Positions 1 through 6,798 of a stretch of 32,490 nt of DNA are shown here, piece by piece. The notes beneath the pieces were generated by a model that had not been told where the DNA came from, searched no databases, and saw nothing but the letters and a program-made list of their open reading frames with translations. Position 1 is the stretch's first letter, and every line of letters begins with the position of its first letter. The DNA is from an uncultured Candidatus Pelagibacter sp. (GTDB lineage: Bacteria; Pseudomonadota; Alphaproteobacteria; Pelagibacterales; Pelagibacteraceae), in assembly GCA_905620495.1 (NCBI GenBank), contig CAJQTK010000003.1, forward strand, positions 1 to 32,490. The letters are read 5' to 3'. The translations under genes were made by a program, and so were the position numbers.

Positions 1-2
1 AC

Positions 3-863
3 AAAATTGTTTATGCTTTTGATAGAGACATAAAATTAAAAAAAAATTTAATAGCTGAAATTAAAAGAACTTGGCCTCATGTAAAAAAACTTTTCAATAA
101 AAAAACACTTAATCTTAAAAATTTTAAATATTTTACATCTATTGAAGAAGTTTTAAGAGATGCAGATTTTATTCAAGAATGTGCAAGTGAAAATTATTCT
201 TTAAAAATTAAATTAATGAAAACTATTGGAAAATTCGCAAAACCCAATGCAATTATTTCATCTAGTTCTTCTGGATTACTGCCAACAAAAATTTATTCAA
301 AATGCAAAAATCCAGAACGTGGAATGATTGGACATCCATTTAATCCTGTTTATATGTTGCCAGCAGTAGAAATTGTACCTGGAAAAAAAACAACAAAGAG
401 ATGTTTAAATAAAGCTAACAAATTTTATAAATCAATTTCTATGAACCCAATTATGGTTAAGCATGAATTACCAGGTTATTTATCTGACAGATTGCAAGAA
501 GCTTTATGGAGAGAAGGGCTACATATTATTAATGAAGGTCATGCAACTACAAAGGATTTGGATAGAGCAATTGAAGATGGACCTGGTTTAAGATGGTCAC
601 TGATGGGTACTTTTTTAACTTTTCATTTGGCTGGTGGAAAGAATGGAATGAAACATATGTTAGAGCAATTTGGACCTGCTTTAAAACTTCCATGGACAAA
701 ATTAAAAGCTCCAAAATTATCAAATAAATTGATTAATAGATTGGTTGAAGGAACTAAAAGACAATCTAAAGGAAAATCAGTTACGCAAATTTCAAATATT
801 AGAGACGAATATTTGGTTGAACTTCAAAAGCTTAGAAAGAAATACGAAAAAAAATTAAGATAA
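3..863 (+). CDS. L-carnitine dehydrogenase (3-hydroxyacyl-CoA dehydrogenase family), 5' truncated
   Basis: The frame is open from the left edge of the window, so the gene begins outside it; the ATG at 216 is internal and not the start. About 286 residues are visible, and against a usual length near 320 the missing part should be the first Rossmann strand with the glycine-rich NAD motif. The visible part contains the catalytic region SSSSSGL followed by GHPFNPVYMLP, the HPFNP signature of the 3-hydroxyacyl-CoA dehydrogenase fold in the form seen in carnitine 3-dehydrogenases, and then the helical C-terminal domain. The expected reaction is L-carnitine plus NAD to 3-dehydrocarnitine in the cytoplasm, on the way to glycine betaine. 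The nearby betaine/carnitine-type transporter and gamma-butyrobetaine dioxygenase support carnitine over an acyl-CoA substrate. Its stop lies one base from the stop of the convergent SDR gene. Confidence 0.8.
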   Translation, partial: KIVYAFDRDIKLKKNLIAEIKRTWPHVKKLFNKKTLNLKNFKYFTSIEEVLRDADFIQECASENYSLKIKLMKTIGKFAKPNAIISSSSSGLLPTKIYSKCKNPERGMIGHPFNPVYMLPAVEIVPGKKTTKRCLNKANKFYKSISMNPIMVKHELPGYLSDRLQEALWREGLHIINEGHATTKDLDRAIEDGPGLRWSLMGTFLTFHLAGGKNGMKHMLEQFGPALKLPWTKLKAPKLSNKLINRLVEGTKRQSKGKSVTQISNIRDEYLVELQKLRKKYEKKLR

Positions 864-864
864 A

Positions 865-1653
865 TTAATCATTTCTTTCTGTGTGACCATCCACAGAGAT
901 TACTTGTCCAGAAACTTTACTTGAGTCATCTGAGATTAGAAAAGAACACATTTTTCCAATATCTTCTTCTAAGATCCATTGTTTCATTGAGCTCATCGAA
1001 ACAAAATCTTTTTCAATTACTTTTGTTGAAACTTTAGTAAATTTTGCTTTATCTCTTATTACTCTTTTCATTCTATCGCCCTTAATAGTTCCTGGACAGA
1101 CAGCGTTTACTCTTATATTGAATTTTCCAAGTTCCATAGCCAATGTTTTTGTGACACCAATTATTGCCCATTTGCTTGCGGCATAAGGAGAACGTAATGG
1201 AAAACCAAGTATACCAGCTGTTGATGAGATATTAATTATTGAACCATTTTTAGATTTTTTAATTAGAGGAATAGCTTTTTTTGTAAAATAGAAGTGGCTA
1301 TTAACATCTACATGCAAAGTATTTTCCCAGTCTTTTGATTTTAATTTTTCAAGAGATCCTGTGGGTCCTGCTATGCCAACGTTATTAATTAAAGCATCAA
1401 TTTTTTTTGTTTTTTTTTTAACTTTCTCAAAAAAATCAGAAACTTGATATTCATTGGATGCATCACAAAGATAAGCGAATAATCTTTTATTTTTTAATGG
1501 ATGTTTATTTAATTTATTAAGAGATTTACTATCTATATCACAAAGATAAACATAAGCACCTCTAGCAAGACAAATCTTTGCTGTTGCTAAACCTATTCCT
1601 GAAGCACCAGCAGAAATGATAATTTTTTTATTTTTAAGGCTTGTAAGCACCAT
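865..1653 (-). CDS. Short-chain dehydrogenase/reductase (SDR family oxidoreductase)
   Basis: A 262-residue classical SDR. The dinucleotide motif is SAGASGIG (about residues 14-21), with Asp40 after the second strand, which favours NAD(H). NNVG at 90-93 stands in for the usual NNAG. The catalytic residues are Ser143 or Ser144 and the YAASK motif with Tyr157 and Lys161. The C-terminus GQVISVDGH is typical. The start at 1653 overlaps the end of proV by 20 bases, so it is probably translated from the same message as the transporter. This suggests a substrate that the transporter brings in, possibly a carnitine- or betaine-related alcohol, but the sequence does not reveal the substrate. Family assignment is secure; function in the pathway is inference. 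Confidence 0.85.
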   Translation of the reverse strand: MVLTSLKNKKIIISAGASGIGLATAKICLARGAYVYLCDIDSKSLNKLNKHPLKNKRLFAYLCDASNEYQVSDFFEKVKKKTKKIDALINNVGIAGPTGSLEKLKSKDWENTLHVDVNSHFYFTKKAIPLIKKSKNGSIINISSTAGILGFPLRSPYAASKWAIIGVTKTLAMELGKFNIRVNAVCPGTIKGDRMKRVIRDKAKFTKVSTKVIEKDFVSMSSMKQWILEEDIGKMCSFLISDDSSKVSGQVISVDGHTERND

Positions 1654-2689
1654 TGGTATTGGTTTTTGTCAAAGCTTTAGATAATACTTTTTCAGTAATA
1701 TATCCTTTTATATTTCCATCATTATCAACAACCTCAACAGTTGCAGGAGTTAAACAAACTTGAGGTAAAAATTCATCCAAAAAATCATTTTCATTTACTT
1801 TAATTATATTTGATTGTTTTTCGCCATTTTTTTTAAAATCTTCTGGAGTTAACATAATTATTTTAGCTTTAATTACTTTTGCACGATTTACATCTTTAAC
1901 GAATGCAGCCACATAATCATCAGCAGGTTTCATAATAATATCTATTGGTGTTCCTACTTGAACTAGCTTACCATGATTTAAAATTCCTATATGATCTCCT
2001 AATCTTAATGATTCATCTAAATCATGAGTAATGAATACTATTGTTTTTTTCAATTCTGTTTGTAAATTTATAAGCTGTTTTTGCATGTCACTTCGAATAA
2101 GTGGATCTAGTGCACTAAAGGCCTCGTCCATCAACATGATGTCAGTATTTGTTGCTAATGCTCGAGCAAGACCAACTCGTTGTTGCATTCCTCCAGATAA
2201 TTGGTTTGGATATTGATGCTCAAAACCATTTAAACCAACCGCCTCAATTTTTTCCATAGCAATTTTATTTTTTTCTTCTAGTTTCTTTCCTTGAACTTCA
2301 AGGCCGTAGCCAACATTCTCTATAACAGTTTTATGAGGAAACAACCCAAATCTTTGAAAAACCATACTCATTTTATGTCTTCTAAATTCAATTAAATTTT
2401 TTTTATCCAGATCCATAACATTTGTACCTTCAACCAATATATCTCCAGATGTTGGATCAATTAATCGATTGATGTGGCGAATTAAAGTTGATTTTCCTGA
2501 CCCTGATAAACCCATGCATACAAATGTTTCACCTTCTTCTATATTAAGAGAAACATTATCAAGTCCAACTGTATGACCAGTTTTTTCTAATATTTCTTCC
2601 TTTGTTGCACCTTCTTGAACCATAGGAAGCACTTTTGAAGGATGTTCTCCAAATATTTTATATACATTTTTAATTTCAATTTTTGACAT
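1634..2689 (-). CDS. proV: Glycine betaine/carnitine ABC transporter, ATP-binding subunit (ProV/OpuAA type)
   Basis: A 351-residue ABC ATPase that energises uptake of a quaternary amine. It has the Walker A motif GLSGSGKST at 60-68, Q-loop Gln112, the signature LSGGMQQ at 164-170, Walker B IMLMDEA at 184-190 and the switch His in FITHD. The N-terminal extension before the ABC core (IKNVYKIFGEHP) is characteristic of ProV/OpuAA proteins. The C-terminal regulatory region is short: about one CBS-like unit (VEVVDNDGNIKGYIT) instead of the tandem pair in E. coli ProV (about 400 residues). Its ATG shares one base with the proW stop (TAATG), so translation is probably coupled. No clear Shine-Dalgarno sequence precedes it. 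Neighbouring carnitine genes suggest that carnitine or gamma-butyrobetaine may be substrates besides glycine betaine. Confidence 0.92.
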   Translation of the reverse strand: MSKIEIKNVYKIFGEHPSKVLPMVQEGATKEEILEKTGHTVGLDNVSLNIEEGETFVCMGLSGSGKSTLIRHINRLIDPTSGDILVEGTNVMDLDKKNLIEFRRHKMSMVFQRFGLFPHKTVIENVGYGLEVQGKKLEEKNKIAMEKIEAVGLNGFEHQYPNQLSGGMQQRVGLARALATNTDIMLMDEAFSALDPLIRSDMQKQLINLQTELKKTIVFITHDLDESLRLGDHIGILNHGKLVQVGTPIDIIMKPADDYVAAFVKDVNRAKVIKAKIIMLTPEDFKKNGEKQSNIIKVNENDFLDEFLPQVCLTPATVEVVDNDGNIKGYITEKVLSKALTKTNTNGAYKP

Positions 2690-3714
2690 TAGAAATTAAT
2701 TTTCTTTTTAGGTTGTGTTCTTTCTTGCATTTTTTCACCATATGATTGTGTAATTCGGTCAAAAATTATTGCAAGAAGTACTATTGCTATTCCAGCTTCT
2801 GTTGCCATTCCTACATTAAGCTGTTGTAAGCCTAACAAAACTTCATCACCAATACCTCTAGTTCCAATCATTGAAGCAATTACTACCATTGCTAAAGACA
2901 TCATAGTGCATTGGTTTATTCCTTGCATAATATTTGGTAAAGCCAAAGGAATTTGAACCCCCCAAAGAGTTTGTTTTTTACTAGCACCAAAAGCTTCTGA
3001 TGCTTCAATTACCTCTTTGTCAACTAGTCTTATACCAAGATCAGTTAATCTAATAAGAGGAGGAACAGCGTAAACAAAAATTGCAATTATTGCTGGCACA
3101 GCTCCTAATCCGAACAATAGAATGCCTGGAATTAAATAACAAAAACTTGGAATTGTTTGCATCAAATCAAGTATAGGCAATAATGCATTTCTTACTTTTT
3201 TATTTCTTGCCATAGCAATTCCAACAGGAATTCCAATCACTATACAAAGAAGCATACCAATCACCACTATACATGTTGTCATAATACATTTGTCCCAATA
3301 TCTCGGACTTAGAAAACCAAGAAAGAAAGTACAAAAAGCTACCAAAACAGTAGTTTGAGTTTTTCTTCCACTTGCAAAATAAGTAATTGTAATAACTATT
3401 GCAATGACGAGAGGCCAAGGCAAATCAACTATAGAATTTCTCATTGATGTGTATAAGCCAAGTAAAAAATTATTTATTCCTTCAAAAAACATTCCATAAT
3501 TTACAATTAACCAATCAAAACCAGAATTAAGAGGTTGCATTAATGGGAAATCAAGCCACTTAGGCCAATCATTTAACCAAGAGAAATCTTTAAATATATC
3601 TGTGTAATGTTCAGGCTTGTATCTTGGTTTAGCTGATCGATAGCTAATTATAATAACAGATACAGAAATTACAAAGTAAACAAAATATTTTAAATAAGTT
3701 TTATATTTTTTCAT
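2689..3714 (-). CDS. proW: Glycine betaine/carnitine ABC transporter, permease subunit (ProW/OpuAB type)
   Basis: A 341-residue inner-membrane permease. An N-terminal membrane segment (about residues 8-25) is followed by a stretch with amphipathic character, then several hydrophobic helices and the BPD transport domain, whose EAA loop reads VIEASEAFGASKKQTLW...IPLALPNI. That matches the ProW branch of betaine permeases. It sits between proX and proV and overlaps proV by one base. The start codon lies inside a tandem 10-base repeat (3701-3730), which also supplies a second, out-of-frame ATG ten bases upstream. No convincing Shine-Dalgarno motif precedes either ATG. An intrinsic terminator lies between this gene and proX, so permease expression is expected to be lower than that of the binding protein. 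Confidence 0.92.
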   Translation of the reverse strand: MKKYKTYLKYFVYFVISVSVIIISYRSAKPRYKPEHYTDIFKDFSWLNDWPKWLDFPLMQPLNSGFDWLIVNYGMFFEGINNFLLGLYTSMRNSIVDLPWPLVIAIVITITYFASGRKTQTTVLVAFCTFFLGFLSPRYWDKCIMTTCIVVIGMLLCIVIGIPVGIAMARNKKVRNALLPILDLMQTIPSFCYLIPGILLFGLGAVPAIIAIFVYAVPPLIRLTDLGIRLVDKEVIEASEAFGASKKQTLWGVQIPLALPNIMQGINQCTMMSLAMVVIASMIGTRGIGDEVLLGLQQLNVGMATEAGIAIVLLAIIFDRITQSYGEKMQERTQPKKKINF

Positions 3715-3730
3715 ATTTTTTCATATTTTT
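3701..3730. repeat. Three tandem 10-base units across the proW start codon
   Basis: Plus-strand units are ttatattttt (3701-3710), tcatattttt (3711-3720) and tcatattttt (3721-3730). On the coding (minus) strand the last two each contain ATGA; the ATG at 3714 begins proW, and the ATG at 3724 opens a seven-codon frame (MKKYEKI, then TAA) that overlaps the proW start out of frame. Confidence 0.7.
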
Positions 3731-3734
3731 GCTT

Positions 3735-3767
3735 AAAAAAATCAAGAGCCCTTTTCAGGGCTCTTGA
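3735..3767 (-). terminator. Intrinsic terminator between proX and proW
   Basis: A perfect 11-base-pair stem (tcaagagccct at 3742-3752 and agggctcttga at 3757-3767) encloses the four-base loop tttc. In the minus-strand transcript the stem is followed directly by seven U residues (plus-strand A run 3735-3741). It lies after the proX stop and before proW, inside the transporter operon, so it probably acts as a partial terminator that keeps binding-protein mRNA above permease and ATPase mRNA. Confidence 0.9.
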
Positions 3768-3789
3768 CGAAATTATTTATTATTATAAA

Positions 3790-4812
3790 TTAAAGCGAAG
3801 CTTTAACTTTTGCAGCAACATCTGCAGGCATCCATTCTGTCCAAGCGCTAGATCCTTGTAAAAAGTCTTTAGCAGTTGCTTCAAGATCACCATCCGCAGT
3901 CATATAGAAACCAAGTGCCTTGTTAACTTCAGCTGTTGGCACTGAATACTTTTTAACAAAATCAATGATTGGCTTGTTTGCAGGATCGTTTGCAAATTTA
4001 GTCGTTGCAGATTTTGTTAAAGACATATCTACGAAAGCAGAAGCACATGTATCTTTATATGCATCTGGACCATTTGCTTTAATGTCTTCTACCACTACCA
4101 TCATTTTAGTCCAACAAGCATTGTCGTATGCAGGTTCTTTAAGTTGAACTAGATCTACTTTGCCCATCAAACCTGTCGGTGTCCAATAATATGTAAATAC
4201 TGGTTTCCCTTTTTTAAATGCACCAGCAATTGCAGCATCTAGTGCTCCACCAGAACCTGGATCAAAGTTAGTATAGAATTTATCTAAACCATAAACTTTG
4301 TGTTTCACCATATTAATAGTGTAGCAAGTCCATCCTGAAATACAGCTTGTCATTCTACCTTTGCCAGGAGCTTCTGGATCAGCAAATAGTTTTGCTATTT
4401 CAGGCTTCATCATATCTTCTACAGTTTTTAGATTATATTTATCTGAAGTTGCTTTATCAACATAGAACCCTTGAGTAGAAGAGGGAGTGTTAACTCCAAG
4501 TTCAACTATTTGTCCTTTTGCAACAGCTTCTTCGTGTATTTGAACAATATTATCTCTCCAAACTTCAGTAATAATATCTAATTGGCCATCGTAGTGAGCA
4601 GCCATAATAGGTGTTGTACTTCCTTTTGTTATTTCAACATCACAACCATATCCATTTTTAAGAATATAACTGACTATAGCAGTATGAACATTAGCACTAT
4701 CCCAATCAAAATCTCCCAAATGTACTTTACATGCTGCATTTGCACTAGTTCCTAGTAATGAAAATGTAGATATAAAAAATGCTGAAAAGATTAATTTTTT
4801 CAAAAATTTCAT
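3790..4812 (-). CDS. proX: Glycine betaine/carnitine-type periplasmic substrate-binding protein (ProX family)
   Basis: A 340-residue secreted binding protein. The longest frame opens at 4878, but the chosen start at 4812 is preceded by a strong Shine-Dalgarno sequence and gives a normal signal peptide: MKFLKK, a hydrophobic stretch, then a likely signal peptidase I cut after SANA, with the mature protein starting near ACKVHLGDFDW. Downstream regions such as IITEVWRDN and YYWTPTGLM contain the tryptophans and tyrosines that in this family build the aromatic cage around a trimethylammonium group. It is the first gene of the operon proX-[terminator]-proW-proV-SDR and is divergent from the gamma-butyrobetaine dioxygenase. 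The ligand could be glycine betaine, carnitine, gamma-butyrobetaine or a related compound; sequence alone does not decide. Confidence 0.92.
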   Translation of the reverse strand: MKFLKKLIFSAFFISTFSLLGTSANAACKVHLGDFDWDSANVHTAIVSYILKNGYGCDVEITKGSTTPIMAAHYDGQLDIITEVWRDNIVQIHEEAVAKGQIVELGVNTPSSTQGFYVDKATSDKYNLKTVEDMMKPEIAKLFADPEAPGKGRMTSCISGWTCYTINMVKHKVYGLDKFYTNFDPGSGGALDAAIAGAFKKGKPVFTYYWTPTGLMGKVDLVQLKEPAYDNACWTKMMVVVEDIKANGPDAYKDTCASAFVDMSLTKSATTKFANDPANKPIIDFVKKYSVPTAEVNKALGFYMTADGDLEATAKDFLQGSSAWTEWMPADVAAKVKASL

Positions 4813-4819
4813 ATTTTTT

Positions 4820-4827
4820 CTCCTTCT
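4820..4827 (-). promoter_or_regulatory. Shine-Dalgarno sequence deciding the proX start
   Basis: On the minus strand AGAAGGAG lies seven bases before the ATG at 4812. This is one of the strongest ribosome-binding sites in the window, and it supports the internal start over the ATG at 4878. Confidence 0.85.
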
Positions 4828-4946
4828 TAAGTTAAGTTTTAATGACGGTAGTAAATAATGTATGGAGCAAACATTCAAGCATCTATTTATTTAACACAAC
4901 TACAAAGTGCATTGAAAAACACTTAAAACTAAATAATCATAAGATT

Positions 4947-6071
4947 ATGAGCAGTATTGTAAAAATAGAAAAAAAAAATAATAACTTAAATATAAAGTGG
5001 AGTGATGGAGAGGAGAGTAGTTTTAATTACTATTGGCTAAGAGACAATTGTCCAACAGCACATGATAAAGATTCAAATCATCGAATGTTTAATATTCTTG
5101 AAGTTTCAGGTAATTTAAACATTAAAAATTTTAAGGTAAATGAAGAAGGAAAGTTAGCAATTGAGTGGAGCGAAGGTGATCATACTAGCTATTATGATCC
5201 AAAGTGGTTAAGAGAAAATTGTTACACAATTAAAAATAAAAAGAAATATCTCTCACCCTATAAACTTTGGGATAGTTCTTTACAAAATAATTTAAAATCA
5301 ATTGAAATTGATTATAATGAAATTCTTAATTCAGAAGAAGGTTTGGTTAAATGGTTAGAACTTTTGCATTATATCGGAATTGCAATTGTAAAAAATGCGC
5401 CAGTTGAAAAAAATTCAGCCTTTAAAATATTAAATAGAATTAGCCACACAAGAGAAACCTTTTTTAAAACCCCCTTTGAGGTGATCAATATCCCAAAACC
5501 AAATAATTCAGCTTACACCGCACACACATTAAGAAATCATATGGATTTACCCTGGTTTGAAAATCCTCCAGGATATCAATTTTTACATTGTCTAATTAAT
5601 TCAGCCAAGGGAGGAGACTCAGCAGCAGTGGATGCTTTTGCAGTAGCAGATTATTTAAGAAAAAATGAAAAAGACGTCTTTGACCTCTTGGTGGATACAC
5701 CATTAAAATTTAGAGACAAAGATTACACACAAAAAGCTATTAGAAGTTTTTATGCGCCAGCCATCTCTTTAACAAAAGATGGTGATTACAATGATATTAG
5801 ATACAGTATCGCAACATTAGACACATTGGATTGTCATCCTGATAAAATGGATGCTGTTTACAAAGCTCATCATAGATTTGGTAATCTATTACATGACGAC
5901 AAATATCAAATTAATTTTAGACTAGAACCAGGTAATATATTTTCTTTTAATAATAGAAGACTTCTACATGGAAGAACAGAATTTGATCCTAACTCAGGTG
6001 AAAGACATCTTCAAGGTTATTATATGGACCGAGACGAGATTGTCGGCAGATTAAATTATTTAAAAAAATAG
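4947..6071 (+). CDS. Gamma-butyrobetaine dioxygenase (GBBH_N + TauD/BBOX family)
   Basis: A 374-residue Fe(II)/2-oxoglutarate dioxygenase expected to hydroxylate gamma-butyrobetaine to L-carnitine. The N-terminal domain (about 1-110) has the GBBH signature WSDGEESSFNYYWLRDNC; the TauD-like domain follows. Likely iron ligands are His198 and Asp200 (NHMDLPW) and His341 (RRLLHGRT), with Arg352 (GERHLQGYY) placed to bind 2-oxoglutarate. Length is close to the human enzyme (387). Of the four N-terminal zinc ligands (three Cys and one His), Cys35 and His79 remain, while the other two cysteine positions look replaced (CPTAHD), so the zinc site may be altered or absent. The frame is open back to 4842, but the family begins at the chosen ATG. 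The divergent betaine/carnitine transporter and the carnitine dehydrogenase agree with this role. Trimethyllysine dioxygenase is a less likely alternative. Confidence 0.85.
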   Translation: MSSIVKIEKKNNNLNIKWSDGEESSFNYYWLRDNCPTAHDKDSNHRMFNILEVSGNLNIKNFKVNEEGKLAIEWSEGDHTSYYDPKWLRENCYTIKNKKKYLSPYKLWDSSLQNNLKSIEIDYNEILNSEEGLVKWLELLHYIGIAIVKNAPVEKNSAFKILNRISHTRETFFKTPFEVINIPKPNNSAYTAHTLRNHMDLPWFENPPGYQFLHCLINSAKGGDSAAVDAFAVADYLRKNEKDVFDLLVDTPLKFRDKDYTQKAIRSFYAPAISLTKDGDYNDIRYSIATLDTLDCHPDKMDAVYKAHHRFGNLLHDDKYQINFRLEPGNIFSFNNRRLLHGRTEFDPNSGERHLQGYYMDRDEIVGRLNYLKK

Positions 6072-6074
6072 TTT

Positions 6075-6716
6075 TTATAAATTTTCAAATATCAAATTAT
6101 TATTTTTGTTATATTTATGAAATTCTGATTTAGTTTTGATTGTATAAAAGTATTTTTCAATTTTTAATTCTTGAATTTTTTTACTTTTTAAAAAAATTTT
6201 ATCTAATATTAAACAATCAATGTTTGTGTTTTTTGATTTTTTAATAATCTTTTTAATACTTGTTGGTGGTGAAAAAGATAAACCAACCTTGGTGCTTTTT
6301 TTAACCTTTAATAAATTGTAAATATTTTCGTGTTTAAAAGAAATAAACACGCATTTTTTATATTTAGATGTATCTTTTAATAGTTTTTTTAGAAGAGATT
6401 TTGAAAAAATTGGCTTAATTTCAATGAAAAGTGGATATCTATTTTTTGAAAATTTAAGTAGATCTTTTAAAAGTGGAATTGGCTTATTAAGCCTTGTGCT
6501 AACATCTTTAATTTTTGAATAATTTATATTTTTTACATTAAGATTTCTTTTAAAAATTCTTTTTAAGGTAAAATCATGAAAGCAAATAAATTCATTGTCT
6601 TTTGTGGCGTGAATATCAGTTTCAATCCCATACCCTTTTTTAAATGATTGTTTGAATGATTGAAGAAGATTTTCTTTATGGTGTTTGCTTACAATTCCTC
6701 TATGGATTAAGTGCAT
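6075..6716 (-). CDS. Glycerophosphodiester phosphodiesterase (GDPD family)
   Basis: A 213-residue cytoplasmic-type GDPD with no signal peptide. The active-site pattern is clear: His5-Arg6 (LIHRG), Glu32 and Asp34 (GIETDIH), and His47 (CFHDFTLKR), followed by FIEIKP of the TIM barrel. It is a compact version of the family (usual length 240-260). The reaction releases sn-glycerol-3-phosphate and an alcohol such as choline or ethanolamine from lipid head groups. It is the last gene of the minus-strand run that starts with tmm and begins one base after a VOC gene remnant. A GpsA-like dehydrogenase is encoded about 4 kb away. Its stop is three bases from the stop of the convergent dioxygenase gene. 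Confidence 0.88.
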   Translation of the reverse strand: MHLIHRGIVSKHHKENLLQSFKQSFKKGYGIETDIHATKDNEFICFHDFTLKRIFKRNLNVKNINYSKIKDVSTRLNKPIPLLKDLLKFSKNRYPLFIEIKPIFSKSLLKKLLKDTSKYKKCVFISFKHENIYNLLKVKKSTKVGLSFSPPTSIKKIIKKSKNTNIDCLILDKIFLKSKKIQELKIEKYFYTIKTKSEFHKYNKNNNLIFENL

Positions 6717-6717
6717 A

Positions 6718-6795
6718 CTAATTATTTATTTTAGCAAATGCGCAAATTTTATTTCCATCAAGATCATCAGTCCCGACCATTACAAATCCAATCAT
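6718..6795 (-). pseudogene. Remnant of a VOC/glyoxalase-family gene with the middle deleted
   Basis: A 25-codon ATG-to-TAG frame fills the gap between the aldehyde dehydrogenase and GDPD genes. Its first part, MIGFVMVGTDDL, looks like the N-terminus of a small VOC-family protein (pattern MIGYVxxGTNDL), and its second part, DGNKICAF, looks like the C-terminus of the same family (pattern RDxDGNKLxAF). About 90-100 residues that normally separate these are missing. The junction at DLDG could be a recombination point between similar short sequences at the two ends of the gene. It could still be translated, but no VOC fold would be possible. The match to both ends is recalled family knowledge and has not been searched. 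Confidence 0.6.
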
Positions 6796-6798
6796 GAA

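Noticed and set aside
216..863. Start of the carnitine dehydrogenase at the ATG at 216
   Set aside because: The same frame is open to the left edge and encodes normal family sequence before 216, so this is an internal methionine of a truncated gene.
4813..4946. N-terminal extensions of proX (to 4878) and of the dioxygenase (from 4842), which would overlap each other
   Set aside because: The proX ATG at 4812 has a strong Shine-Dalgarno and begins a signal peptide; the dioxygenase family begins at the ATG at 4947. The extensions look like translated intergenic DNA.
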